A DNA stretch of 64,000 nucleotides from Diabrotica undecimpunctata. Taxonomy: Eukaryota; Arthropoda; Insecta; Coleoptera; Chrysomelidae. The notes under the pieces are model-generated. The model made no database searches. It worked only from the letters and a program-made list of their open reading frames with translations, and was not told the DNA's origin. The number at the start of each line of letters is the position of its first letter. Position 1 is the first letter of the stretch. Below, piece by piece: positions 1-9,734 of the stretch. The position numbers and the translations under genes are program-made. The stretch lies in NCBI RefSeq assembly GCF_040954645.1, contig NC_092806.1:134988976-135052975 (forward strand). Direction: 5' to 3'.

Positions 1-1789
1 TAGTTTTAGAAAGTAGTTCTTGTAGGTGCAAACCAGTCGGAGTTTTTAGTGGGTCCAAAAGGGTGGCCAAAGTTAGTGAACCCGAGCTGACCCTCACACA
101 CCGCCCTATCATCATGGTGACGGTTCTGTTCAGGATAATTAAAGAAATAAACTGCCACATTTCAAATCTATTTGACAGAACGAAGTTTGTCCGGTCCGCT
201 AGTTTGTAATAATTTTTTTCTGCTACAAAATGTCGCCCATTAACAATTGTAAGTTCTTATAGTATCTCCAACTTCTAGAGTTTTTAAACCGATAGTAACA
301 TAGTAAGTTTGTTTTTTGTTATTTTGTATTACTATTTATATTTGTAACTACTTGTGCTGAAATAACAATAAATATCTAATTTTTTTTCCTAAAAAAATGT
401 TGTTTTCCTCTAAAACGTTTCTAACACTTTTTTATATTTTTTTTTGGAAAGAAAAACCTATCTTTCCACTCAGCAGGAAGATTCTTGTAAGCGGCGTCCT
501 TACGTCAAATAGCTTAAAAACCTTGTTGTATTGTGTTTGTCCAGGAAACTCATGTAAGTATCCTTCTTGATTTATTTTTGTAGTTACCCCAATCCAGCCC
601 TCTTGTCATTCACTTATCTATGGCCCAACTATTCAAAAAAAAAAAACCCGAGTAGCCGTTCGCAAACGTTTCGATTTGTTTTGTTGACCCTATTTCTATC
701 CCCGTAATTTCCATTTCCAATTTTCGACCCCCGATAATGATCCAAATGTGGTTGACAAAATAATCGTTACAATTCTACACAGCAGCTTTATAGTATTTCT
801 TATAATTTTGTCTTGCTTAAACCTGCGTAGCCTTTGTAACTTATGTACAATTTAAGCAACATGGCACCTTGTTTTTAACAAAATTACGGGTTTTAAATAA
901 AAGTTTAAGATTTAGGACTCCAAGTCAGCAGGATTGATTATACTAGGCTGGATAAAAAGGATTTTTATATACATTTTAACTAACAGATATAAAAATTTCG
1001 AAATATACTTACTCCTGATAGGAAAATTTCTATTAAAAAGAATGTCTCGAGAAGATAAAAGAGACGAATTATCGTGTCGTACACAAATCCCTTGCAATAT
1101 GCGATTCTCATCATATTCATCGTTTTGACGTGTTGTCAGACGTATTGCGAACCTGGGCGCACATGTCTAAAATACGAACGAAAAATAACTTAGTAAAAAA
1201 TAAAACATTATTTGATAAGTATGTTATTGTAAATGTTCTTTTGTAATACCTCGATAATGTTAAAATATAACTATAGTATTTTTCATATAAAAATGCGTGC
1301 ACGTCACAATTTATATAAAGTGACGTCACTTATATTTAAAATTTCCAGAACGTCAACGTTCGAGTTCAAATTTTCCTAACACAGCTAATAAAACGAAACC
1401 CATACGGATTTACCCATACATACCATGCATACCCATACAAAATGTTTTATCATTATATTGGGAATTTTAGAATTATATTGATTAAATAACCAAAAACATT
1501 TGTTATTATTAATAATATAAATTTTATGAAATAACTCTTTAAGTCTTATATTCCACAAAATAATAATTTCAATTAAATATATTAGACAATTGTATGCAAC
1601 TGATACGGAAATACTTCAAATTTTTTGACAATTCAGCGTGTGGCAAAATTGTTTTAAAGGATTGCCGCTTTTTGAGAGTAAGAATTTTGTTTATGTTTTG
1701 ATTTCTTACACAATTGGATCATAATATACTATATATTAATAAATTGTATTTATAAATACATATTAAATTTGGCTAAATTTTGAACAGCT
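1..1789. other. AT-rich stretch without a recognisable gene
   Basis: I find no coding exon, RNA gene or recognisable transposon here on either strand. The stretch holds scattered short homopolymers and only very short open frames with no family resemblance. By position it should be intron (or a later, unrecognised exon) of the alpha-integrin gene read on the minus strand, because exon 3 of that gene lies at 2811..2735 and the gene must continue toward position 1. I looked for an exon continuing the integrin beta-propeller here and saw none I could support. Confidence 0.4.
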
Positions 1790-1880
1790 AATAAGAACAG
1801 CTGAAGATAGAGAAGATTTTAAAATTGTAGTAGCCAACCTCCATTGAGGAGAGGGCACTTTAAGAAGAAGAAGATTAAAT
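1790..1880 (+). mobile_element. RTE-type LINE 3' tail
   Basis: The plus strand reads approximately TAEDREDFKIVVANL followed by a stop and a run of AAGAAG repeats. This matches the end of the RTE-like LINEs elsewhere in the window, for example 60312..60385 and 11210..11275, which finish with a VANLR-type motif, a stop and AAGAAG. Only the last 30 codons or so remain, so this is a severely 5'-truncated copy. It lies inside the alpha-integrin gene, in opposite orientation to it. Confidence 0.6.
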
Positions 1881-2099
1881 TTGGATTAATAGCTTTAAAA
1901 CTAATTATTGTTGTGTATTGTGATTGTGCTATGCCAAAACAACTAAATAGTCTAGAAAACTGATAAGCTTTCATACAAGATACATTATTTGAACAAGAAA
2001 TAATGGCGGGACGTTTTTGCTATTCGTGCTCTAAAAGTGGTAAGTTTAAAATTTAGAATATAATTTTGTATTAAAATCTTTTCTTACGTATTTTAGTGT

Positions 2100-2222
2100 G
2101 TTGTAGTAATCTTAAAACTAAGATCGTCTCTATCAAACGCTTGTTTAAAATCTATGAACATCTGATGAAGCTCACGATTAAACTCCCAGCATTTTTCCAT
2201 TATCTGTTTTGAAGGCTTGTCA
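2100..2222 (-). pseudogene. LINE reverse transcriptase fragment
   Basis: On the minus strand the codons read KPSKQIMEKCWEFNRELHQ followed by MFIDFKQAFDRDDL. This is the palm segment of an RTE-type reverse transcriptase, where a hydrophobic-x-D-F/Y-x-x-A-F/Y-D motif carries the first catalytic aspartate. Only about 40 codons survive. The fragment directly abuts the DDE transposase fragment at 2220..2540 on the same strand, so two unrelated mobile genes are joined at about 2222. Confidence 0.6.
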
Positions 2223-2540
2223 ATGACTTTTAATTTCCAAATCTTGCCACACCTTTGAGACAGTATGACCTTGATTTAGCCAAGTTTCATCTAAATAGTA
2301 TACTTTTCGTCCTTTACGACGATATTCTCGGATTTTTTGTAAGTAATTTCTCCGCCACAAAACAATTTTATCTTTTTTTAAAAGAACACTATTCCTGCTT
2401 CTTTTCATATATTTAACATTCTAATCATTCATTTGTTCTAATGTTTGCAATAAAACTCGTCGTGATATTTTGGGTATTGACTTATCGGAATTTATTTCAA
2501 CTTCAACTTTCTTTAAGGTTGGCATTTTTAAAGGCATTCC
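2220..2540 (-). pseudogene. DDE transposase fragment (Tc1/mariner-like)
   Basis: The longest open part runs from 2408 to 2220 and includes KVYYLDETWLNQGHTVSKVW, the first catalytic aspartate block (YLDETW) of a Tc1/mariner-type DDE_3 transposase. In-frame sequence extends upstream to about 2540 through one stop codon (MPLKMPTLKKVEVEI onward), giving the usual basic helix-turn-helix-to-catalytic linker with RRNYLQKIREYRRKGR. The second D and the final E blocks are missing because the fragment ends at the junction with a reverse transcriptase relic. The same YLDETW-type block occurs in the longer element at 54552..55809. It is not functional. Confidence 0.7.
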
Positions 2541-2734
2541 TAGTTTTAAGAAACGGTGCCTGTAGAAATTCTAAGTGATTTTATTTCTTTGAACTAACTA
2601 TAATTAATTCGTAGTAGCACATTCATAATACTACCAATTCGTAATACTAAATATAATGGTGCGGTAAATAGCTAAAAAATAACAATGATAAACTAAAGAT
2701 AAACATGTACATATTAAAGTAAATATTTACTTAC

Positions 2735-2811
2735 CACAAATAAACCCCCCACAAATTCATCGCCATCTAGACTCTGTCCAAAGAAGTTTCCATTTATAGA
2801 GCCAAAATTTG
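2735..2811 (-). CDS. Integrin alpha subunit, coding exon 3 (partial gene)
   Basis: This 77-nt minus-strand exon has an AG acceptor at 2813..2812 and a GTAAGT donor at 2734..2729. Its first two bases complete a codon begun by exon 2 (T plus CA gives Ser), and then 25 codons read NFGSINGNFFGQSLDGDEF and VGGLFV, ending in phase 0. In alpha integrins this part of the first beta-propeller blade has an aromatic-Gly-x-Ser step followed by a Gly-Gly-x-Phe/Val-Val strand that leads into CAP/CGP-R. The match is short, but frame and phase agree with exons 1 and 2, which supports the assignment. The exon is separated from exon 2 by about 10.1 kb of transposon-rich intron. The protein would be a surface adhesion receptor; downstream exons lie beyond the window start. 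Confidence 0.65.
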
Positions 2812-3394
2812 CTACAATAAAGATAAACATTGTAATAATACTAAAAAAAATTACAATGAAGTAAAAAATTCTTTTTGTAAAATGGTATAAAATGTTATTA
2901 TTAAAATGTTTAAAAAATTATATAAAACGGATTTAAAAATTTGAACGATCAACGTTTTTGATCCTATCAGAACATCATCAGTGAAAAACCTAAAAGAATA
3001 ACCACTTAAAATTTAATACAAAAGGGGTAAAATTCTGACTTTTAAATTAAAAATGTGGTTATTACTTACGTCTATATAGTATTTGGAATTAGTCACATAA
3101 TGAGGTCAGATGACCCTTAAATTACATAATTTGAGTAATGAACACTATAATTAATAAGACACTAGGTCAGTGATTGTCAACCTGTGGGGCGCGTCCCCCT
3201 AGGGGGACGCGGTATTATTAATGGTGGGTGTGAGCCTATTCGAAAAAAACATCAACAACACTGACTAATTTACTAAAATCAAAGCAAAACAAAATTCTTA
3301 CAAAATAAAAAATAAAATACACATGAACACTGATATAACAGGTATAATTATAAAGAGCACTGAACACTAAATTATGAACAAATTTAATAATAAA

Positions 3395-3612
3395 TCAGTG
3401 GCTTCCTTGAGCTTGTTTTGTAGAGCAAAGTTTATCGAAACGGGGTGTAATATTAGAAATAGACGTTCTCAGTTCTTTTTCTATATTTATCTGCGATCTA
3501 TATTTGGTCTTCAAAGCAGCCACCGCAGAAAATCCTGTTTCGCAAAGGTAGGATGTTGAAAACGGCAATAGTATACGGAACGCTCTGGTTTTCAGTGCAG
3601 AAAACTCATCAT
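3395..3612 (-). pseudogene. hAT transposase C-terminal (hATC dimerisation) part, copy 1
   Basis: The frame reads DEFSALKTRAFRILLPF, then STSYLCETGFSAVAALKTKY, and ends at a stop after KQAQGSH. The CETGFSAVAALKTKYR segment is the hATC dimerisation domain of ZBED5/SCAND3-like transposases. It continues the protein whose upstream part ends at 6276 (IEFWVGVND), from which it is separated by the 3613..6268 insertion. The break lies between the Gly-Val-Asn-Asp and the Asp-Glu-Phe-Ser positions of one continuous domain. It is a relic of a DNA transposase with no host role that I can see. Confidence 0.8.
3606..3612 (+). repeat. Target-site duplication (left) of nested hAT
   Basis: TCATCAT at 3606..3612 is repeated at 6269..6275 on the other side of the 3613..6268 element. 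The uninterrupted homologue at about 18320..18345 has a single AACTCATCG-TTTACC site at this point. Seven bases are identical, and eight if the following T is counted; hAT elements normally duplicate 8 bp. Confidence 0.8.
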
Positions 3613-4186
3613 TAGACTTCGGCAAATATGCATATTGCATATTTTGCATATTGTGCATATTTTATGCAAATATTTCATATTTTGGCATATTTGTATAAAA
3701 GTTTGCATAAAGTGCATAAAAGTTCAGATTTTTATACTGTATTTGAACATTTTTAAACATACCAATTTATTTCAATTCTTGTATAAAATTTTGTAGCCAT
3801 TTTAATCAAGAAATGATCTAAGTACGTAATCTCTACAGGTACAAAACATTTACAATTTCAAAGAAGATCAATTTAAGTAGCCCTCAACATTCTTAGAAAG
3901 TCTCGGTCACTGAGGCATTCAGTTATTGGATAATCGCTAAGGGTTCGCTCATTTGCATTTTATGATCTAATCCCCAAATCTATCTATAATTTATTGTATC
4001 TTAACAGCAGGTAAACGGCTAATAGTTTTGTTCCTAATTTAGGGATGTTCCAAAATCTCCCAGTTTATTGAATTAGGTACCTAAACATTTCTAATTTGAT
4101 GCTCAGATTTGTAAATTATTTTTGTTTTGATATTCAAAGCGTAAACACTCGTTGTGCGTAACAAAAAGGAAGATTGTGATTTTATA

Positions 4187-4282
4187 ATGCCTAAAACAAC
4201 CAGTGCTTCAACTTGGATTAAACCTTATAAAGAGCTGTCTATGGATATGGGAAAAATCTACTGTTCAGTCTGTGGCAAAATT
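4187..4282 (+). pseudogene. Nested hAT transposase, exon 1
   Basis: The ATG at 4187 opens 32 codons ending at a GTAAGT donor at 4283. The peptide includes GKIYCSVCGKI, the first half of a BED/C2H2-type finger with C-x-x-C. Splicing to 4896 restores the frame (GKI|IACEKKF) and completes the finger with DQHVRTASH. This resembles the CGGBP1-like N-terminus found on several hAT transposases. A second genomic copy of exon 2, preceded by its own acceptor, occurs at 39085, which supports the exon border. The exon is intact, but the downstream part of the gene is deleted. Confidence 0.65.
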
Positions 4283-4326
4283 GTAAGTATCTAATATTTT
4301 CTATTAAATATCTAATATTTCATACA

Positions 4327-4840
4327 TACAGGGTGTTTCCAAATGACACTTACAACGTTTGACTGTAGATACTTCTCGAAGTTGAACAAAACGATATAGT
4401 TAATGAGGGGTCAAACTTATTTACTTTTCGAGATACAGGGTGTTAAAATTAAAAAAAATTAAATTCTTTTAGTTAATAACAACAATAACTTTAAAACCAA
4501 TAAACGTATTTACTTGAAATTTAGTACTCGTAGGTTGTTTTTAAATGAAAAATAGCTTCCTTTAGTGAGAAAAAATTGTCCATGGTACAATACAATGGTG
4601 TGTATTTAGAAAAATTTTTCACCTTTACTTTTTTTTTGAAGTCAGCTATTCTAAAACACAATTATTTTTATTGTAATTGAATTAACAAAAAAAAAACTTT
4701 TGTTGAATTTTAAAATAAGTTATATGATGTACTAATGGTTAGTAACAAAAACTAATTTGTGGATTAATACTGCATTTAAAACACTTAACGAGTGTTTTTT
4801 TTTCCAAACCAGTTATTTGATTAACCAAAAACACCTTGTA
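4327..4840. mobile_element. ACAGGGTG-ended MITE in hAT intron
   Basis: A 514-bp element with ends TACAGGGTGTTT and AAACACCTTGTA, i.e. imperfect terminal inverted repeats starting at a TA, as in the Tc1/mariner superfamily. It fills most of the intron between the two transposase exons (4283..4895). It has no coding capacity. The same terminal motif caps the mariner relic ending at 16072 and the small element at 62548..62852, so these may share a transposase source. Confidence 0.65.
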
Positions 4841-4895
4841 TATTTTTATATTTTAAAGGTTGGGTTAAAATAAAGGTTTTTATTTTTATTTATAG

Positions 4896-6048
4896 ATAGC
4901 ATGTGAGAAGAAATTTCAGATAGACCAACATGTGAGAACTGCTTCACACATTGCAAAAAAAGGAAAAATAGGAGGAAAACATCAAACTTCAATGGCTAAA
5001 TGTTTCCAATCTACTTCAAAAAAATTAGATGAGCAAGAAACTTTTAATGAAGACTTGTGTCGCGCATTAGTGTCTGCAAACATACCGCTTTCAAAATTAG
5101 CAAATGTAAATTTTAGTTCGTTTCTAAAAAAATATTGCAAACTTAATGTTCCAAGTGAACTTTTTTTCTTCCGACAACTATTCCTTCTAATAAATTACTG
5201 CTTATTTTATCGGATGCTGCTCCTTATATGGTGAAAGCAGGACAAAATTTAAAAATATTTTTCCCAGACTTAATACATGTTACTTGTGTAGCGCATGGAT
5301 TAAACAAAGTTGCAGAGGAAATACGAAAAAAGTTTCCTCTTGTAAATACCATGATATCCAGTGTCAAAAAAGTATTTCTTAAATCTCCTATAAGAATTCA
5401 ACTTTATAAAGAAATGCTACCTAACATTCCTCTTCCACCACAACCTATTTTAACGCGATGGGGAACATGGTTAGAAGCAGCTAATTTTTATGCAGATCAT
5501 TTTGTTAAAATAAAAATAAAATAATAAAGAACATAATTGATACGTTAACAGATGAAAGTTCCCAATCTCTTTTGGATTTTAAACAAACTTTTCAGAGTAA
5601 CTTGCTTCAACAAGAACTTTCATTTATAAAATCAAATTTTAGTTTTGTTCAAAAAACAATTACTCAGTTAGAATCACCAAAACTGTCATTGTTCGAAAGT
5701 ACAGCATAAATAAAAGAATTTGCGTCATGTTGTCGGAACGTTAGAGGTAATATTGGAAAAGATATTTTAAAAAAATTTGAAGCTACTATGGAAAAAAATA
5801 AAGGTTACCATATTCTTTCTGAAGTAGTCAGTGTTCTAGCTGGAAATATTTCGGAAACAATTAATTTAGAACCACATGTTTTGGTTAGTTTGAAAAATGC
5901 TCCCGTTACATCAGTTGATGTTGAACGAAGTTTTTCCATATATAAATATATGTACTCAGACAGAAGCCACAAGTTTTTGTTAGAAATTTTAAACACCACT
6001 TGGTCATTTATTGTTACCATAATTCTAAATAAGTTTATTCATACTTAA
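4896..6048 (+). pseudogene. Nested hAT transposase, exon 2 (internally deleted)
   Basis: The exon begins after the acceptor TTTATAG at 4895 and reads IACEKKFQIDQHVRTASH, then about 75 codons to NVPSE at 5158. After that the hAT catalytic region is shortened: the frame resumes after a frameshift with [18 protein letters not shown] (about 5190..5250) and [19 protein letters not shown], the DSH-like and HGxxH-like parts of the hAT core. Several stops follow (5522, 5709). The C-terminus carries APVTSVDVERSFSIYKYMY, the hATC motif. I infer loss of roughly a hundred residues around 5160 plus later point mutations. It encodes no active enzyme. Confidence 0.7.
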
Positions 6049-6268
6049 AAATGATGTAGTTACTTAAAATAAATGTAAATCTTAATGAATAGTAGGAAAT
6101 ATTTAGTTATGTACACTTTTTTTTTAAATAAAATTGTTACTATTTTACGATTTTTTTATTTATTTGTATGCATATTTTGTAAAATATTTGCATATTTTCG
6201 GGTAAACACGTGCATATTTATGCGCATATTTTCTACATTTTTATTTGCATATTTGCCGAAGTCTACAG

Positions 6269-7943
6269 TCATCATTTACTCCTACCCAAAATTCAATGAG
6301 GGATTTATTATTAGACTGTTTCTTGATTTCATCATTTGCCGTGAAGTCAATGAAGGTTTTTTCTTCGGCAGTAGAGAGCCCTTTCGGTGTAATTTGGAAG
6401 AGATTCCTAACTCTCTCGTAACTACGTATTAATTTGTCGTCGGCAAAAAAATATCTTTTAAAATTTTTAGTCAGCATCGCTAAATGATTTTCAATGGTTA
6501 CAAAAACAACATTCACGTGTTGTTCTAAGTTTTAATACATTCATCCACATTTGCAAACGTTTCTAGGTTTTTTTGCCTTAAATTTCTGCTCCACAATTCC
6601 AATTTTTTACAGAAATCATTAACTTTATCACTCGTATCGAATATATGTGTATTGGCTCCTTGAAGCTGAATGTTCAAAATATTTAGTTTCTCGAATACGT
6701 CAACCAAGTAGCTCAATTTCATCACAAATAAACTATCTCGTAACATCTCGGCTTCCGGTCTATTTTCTTCTTCTAGAAAAATGGCGATTTCATGTCGTCT
6801 TAATTCAAAAACACGTTGTAAAAATTTCCCACGTGATAACCATCTTGCCTTACAATAAAATAATATTACTGAATGTAATGCACCCATGTCTTTACAAAGT
6901 GCAGAAAAGATTCTGGTTTTCAAAGGTCTCATTTTTATGTAATTAACTACTGTTACAACAGTTGTTAGCACAATATTCAGGCCAGGAGACATTTCTTTGG
7001 AAGCCAGAGCTTCTCTGTGGATCATACAGTGTGTCCATATACACATTGAAGACTTTTGTGTCACAAGCGCTTGTAGACTATGAAATTTTCCGGACATTGC
7101 ACGAGCACCATCTGTGCATATTCCGACGCAATTCTTCCACTCTATTTTTGCTTCATTTATATAATCGTTTAAGATAGTAAATAATGCGAGCGATGTTGCT
7201 TTCAGTTGTATTGGTTTGCAAAAAAGTAGTTCTTCTACTAATGATATGCCATCACAAAATCGAACGTAGGCAATACAATGAGCATCTTTATTGCTATCTG
7301 TTGCCTCATCAAGATGAATCGGAAACAGCTTGTCGCGCAACTTCCCGAGTAGCTGATCCTGTACATCTTCAGCTATATCACAAATTCGACCGGCAACAGT
7401 ATCATTTGATAGAGGTATAGACTCCAATTTTTTGGCAAAATTATCTCCAAACATAGTTTCTACAATTTGAATTGCAGCTGGAAAAATAAGCTCTTCACCA
7501 ATAGTGTGAGGCTTTTTACATCTAGCTATTTGATGAGAGGTTTTATAAGAGGCAAGTAAAGCTTTTTCATTCACAGTCAAAGTTTTTTTTATGAGTTTAA
7601 AATTACATGAGAAACACATGAGAAACAAAATGAGTTTTGTTTTTCATGTGATTTTAATTTTAACTCGAAGAATTCTCGGGGTTGATTAATGCACTGACTA
7701 TGAAGCGTTTCCAAATGTTTTTTTAAGTTTATTTGGTTTCATGCTGTCGGCTGCTAAAATTTATGAGCAAATGATACATAGAGGCCGTTCTTCTTCATTT
7801 ACTTCAGTAAACGTAAACCCAAAATTTAAGTAATCTTGAGAATATTTTCTTGATTTTATTTTTGGAACCACTCTCGCCTGTACACTTGTTGATGCTTTAC
7901 TAGTATCGAATGCTTGCTTACGCCCAGTTAAAAATTTATCCAT
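6269..7943 (-). pseudogene. hAT transposase N-terminal and catalytic part, copy 1
   Basis: From 7943 the protein reads MDKFLTGRKQAF and then ERPLCIICS with KKHLETLHS, a BED-type zinc finger (C-x-x-C, H-x-x-x-x-H). One stop at about 7760 and a frameshift near 7625 precede a long open section from 7628 to 6525. This includes EEDVQDQLL-like ZBED5 sequence, LFPIHLDEATDSNKDAHC (first catalytic Asp), CVGICTDGARAMSG (second Asp) and CMIHREALASKEM, the hAT core. A further stop near 6520 precedes NVVFVTIENHLAML up to the insertion at 6276. The protein is nearly whole apart from these few lesions and the nested insertion. Confidence 0.85.
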
Positions 7944-8205
7944 GATTTTGTATAAATTTAAGTATATTTATCTACTGCTTGGAATATTTTAATACCGTGA
8001 ACTGCAAAACACATTATGAGCGGGCGATCTAGCATGGTCAACAATGTTGCGTAGCGGGCGAAAATACAATGTATACGCCCGGATACATAAAAGTTTGAGA
8101 GTTGTAACTCAAAAACTAATAAGTTTTTGAAAAAATATAAGAATAAAAAAATGCCTAGAATAAGTTTCTACATCCGTATTGCCTATAATAGGATTAGGGT
8201 TACCA

Positions 8206-9605
8206 ACTTTGTAGGTTAGTTGTAGGTGGATTGCTAAAATCCGTGTAAGTAGGGGAAAGGTGGGCAAAATGGGGTACGTAAGATTTGAACTTACATATTT
8301 CATCCACGGTATTAAAAATTATTTGTTTCAAGCTGTAAGCGTAATCTCTATGAAATAATAAGTAAAAAAATAATATTGCGTGATATAGTAGTTTTGACGT
8401 TTCTGATGTATACTAATATTTTGACGCATGTGTCATTTGTCCCATTTTGCCCCACCTATGGGGCAGAACAGGGTACCTCCTAAAAGCTAAAGTAAGAAGG
8501 TAAAAAATATCTTTATTTTTGTATTCATAAGTATTGAACAATAAAATACATATGTATCTTTAATTATTTTCGCATAGAGCGCATAAGTGTGTAGCATCAT
8601 CGTCATCTTCATCAACTCCTGCACACGAATTATGTGCCCATTTGGAGCATGATCGGCAACGAATCCACCCTTCTTCAGAGAAGTCATGGCAGTATAGACA
8701 CTCATCTTACATCTCACTATCAGATGAAGCAGGAGTAGGAATTGGCATTTTTTCTGAATAGTAGATGATGTTTTTTGTTGTTTGGCTGGTTTAACAGTGC
8801 CTTTTTTATTTTTAAGCAGATTTCTTTTTACGGTTTGGTCTGCTTTTCCTTGCCTTTGATTTTCAGCATTCCGCAACTCGTCCGTATATGGCGATGATGT
8901 CAAAATCACAGTTTTTCCACGTTTTCTGGTAGTCCTTTTACTTGTCTGTGATACTTTGGGAATTGGCAAAATGATTTGGGGACTAGCACCTTTAAAACTA
9001 CTACAATTCAGATCTGGTTGAGAAGTTGAGTAAATGGAAGATTGTGCCGAAGTCGATGGACTGAAAATATTTTGTACAATCATGGATGGTCGGGACGAAG
9101 TTAGATGGATGGAAGTTAGATGTTGCTGGCCTGGAGGTGACTGGGCAGAATCTTTGAAAGCTGTAGTACTCTGGACTTGCATCTCCCTTGTATCATTGAG
9201 AGAAAATTCAATGTTTGTTGTTGCAGAAGGTAAGAAATCTTCATCTTTAAAACCATTCATGTCACATGGCCAGATTCCAGTTTTTCGAAAACCATTTATA
9301 GCTGTGCTCGTCGCTGCAGCCTGTATAAAAGCGGCCCCAAATAACGAAGCTATCTGAAACAAGGTAACGACTTTTCCAGGATTACATCTCAACCATTTAC
9401 GTACTTCATCCTCGTAGTACTTACTTAACGGTTTCATAAATGCCACGTCTAGTGGTTGAAGTCGGTGAGAACAATGGGGCGGAAAACACAACAAAATTAC
9501 CCCATTATCTCGTGCAAGATCAATTAATTCCAAGCTCTTGGTATGGGTGGAGTGTCCATCTAAAACAAGCAGAATTGGTTTCTCTTTTTTGGCTCCGGTA
9601 AAAGA
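8206..9605 (-). mobile_element. Pogo/Tigger-like transposon fragment
   Basis: On the minus strand from about 9600 the frame reads KKEKPILLVLDGHSTHTKS, then RDNGVILLCFPPHCSHRLQ and PLDVAFMKPLSKYYEDEV: the DDE_1 domain of pogo/Tigger transposases, with the second catalytic Asp in VLDGHSTH and the last acidic position in PLDV. A charged, serine-rich region follows. After a stop and frameshift near 8705 comes ECLYCHDFSEEGWIRCRSC and CALCENN, a PHD-like Cys/His finger typical of some insect pogo elements. Sequence upstream of about 9605 (helix-turn-helix, CENP-B and first Asp) is absent. GGGGCA-rich sequence at 8254..8280 and 8445..8470 may be the 3' terminal region. Confidence 0.75.
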
Positions 9606-9734
9606 AATAAATCTTTGAAACCAAGACTATCTAGACTAATAAAATTTAATAACTAGGGCTCTGTTATTGTAGACTAAACAATCTGATTCTCACATCTGCT
9701 CTTAGGTAACAACTTATGAAATGAAAAATTGAAA

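Larger units (their letters stand above)
3613..6268 (+). mobile_element. Nested hAT transposon with CGGBP1-like zinc finger
   Basis: A 2,656-bp plus-strand element inserted in the minus-strand hAT. The left end reads TAGACTTCGGCAAATATG and the right end reads CATATTTGCCGAAGTCTACAG, so the termini are inverted repeats of at least 18 bp with three extra bases on the right. Both ends are rich in TGCATAT repeats (3626..3710 and 6168..6255), a subterminal motif pattern often found in hAT elements as transposase binding sites; that role is inferred. Inside are a two-exon transposase gene with an internal deletion and a small ACAGGGTG-ended element in its intron. It is now a non-autonomous relic. 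Confidence 0.85.
3168..7943 (-). mobile_element. ZBED-type hAT transposon, copy 1, split by a nested hAT
   Basis: A hAT transposon read on the minus strand. The transposase begins near 7943 and ends at 3395. The 3' end shows the terminal motif GTCAACCTGTGGGGCGCG at about 3176..3193, and the same terminus occurs at the end of copy 2 (about 17952..17975). Copy 2 lacks the 3613..6268 insertion and reads straight through the corresponding point, which identifies that insertion as a later event. I could not find the matching 5' terminal repeat beyond 7943, so the right boundary is set at the start codon. The element sits in intron 2 of the alpha-integrin gene, in the same orientation. Confidence 0.8.

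Noticed and set aside
1981..2060. A possible plus-strand exon with M-A-G-R-F-C-Y-S-C-S-K-S-G followed by GTAAG at 2041.
   Set aside because: Only 13 codons, a single CxxC, and no continuation or family match; the donor-like site alone is not enough.
9034..9357. A 107-aa plus-strand frame (MEDCAEVDGLKIFC...).
   Set aside because: It is the shadow of the pogo transposase on the minus strand, and no family resemblance is seen.
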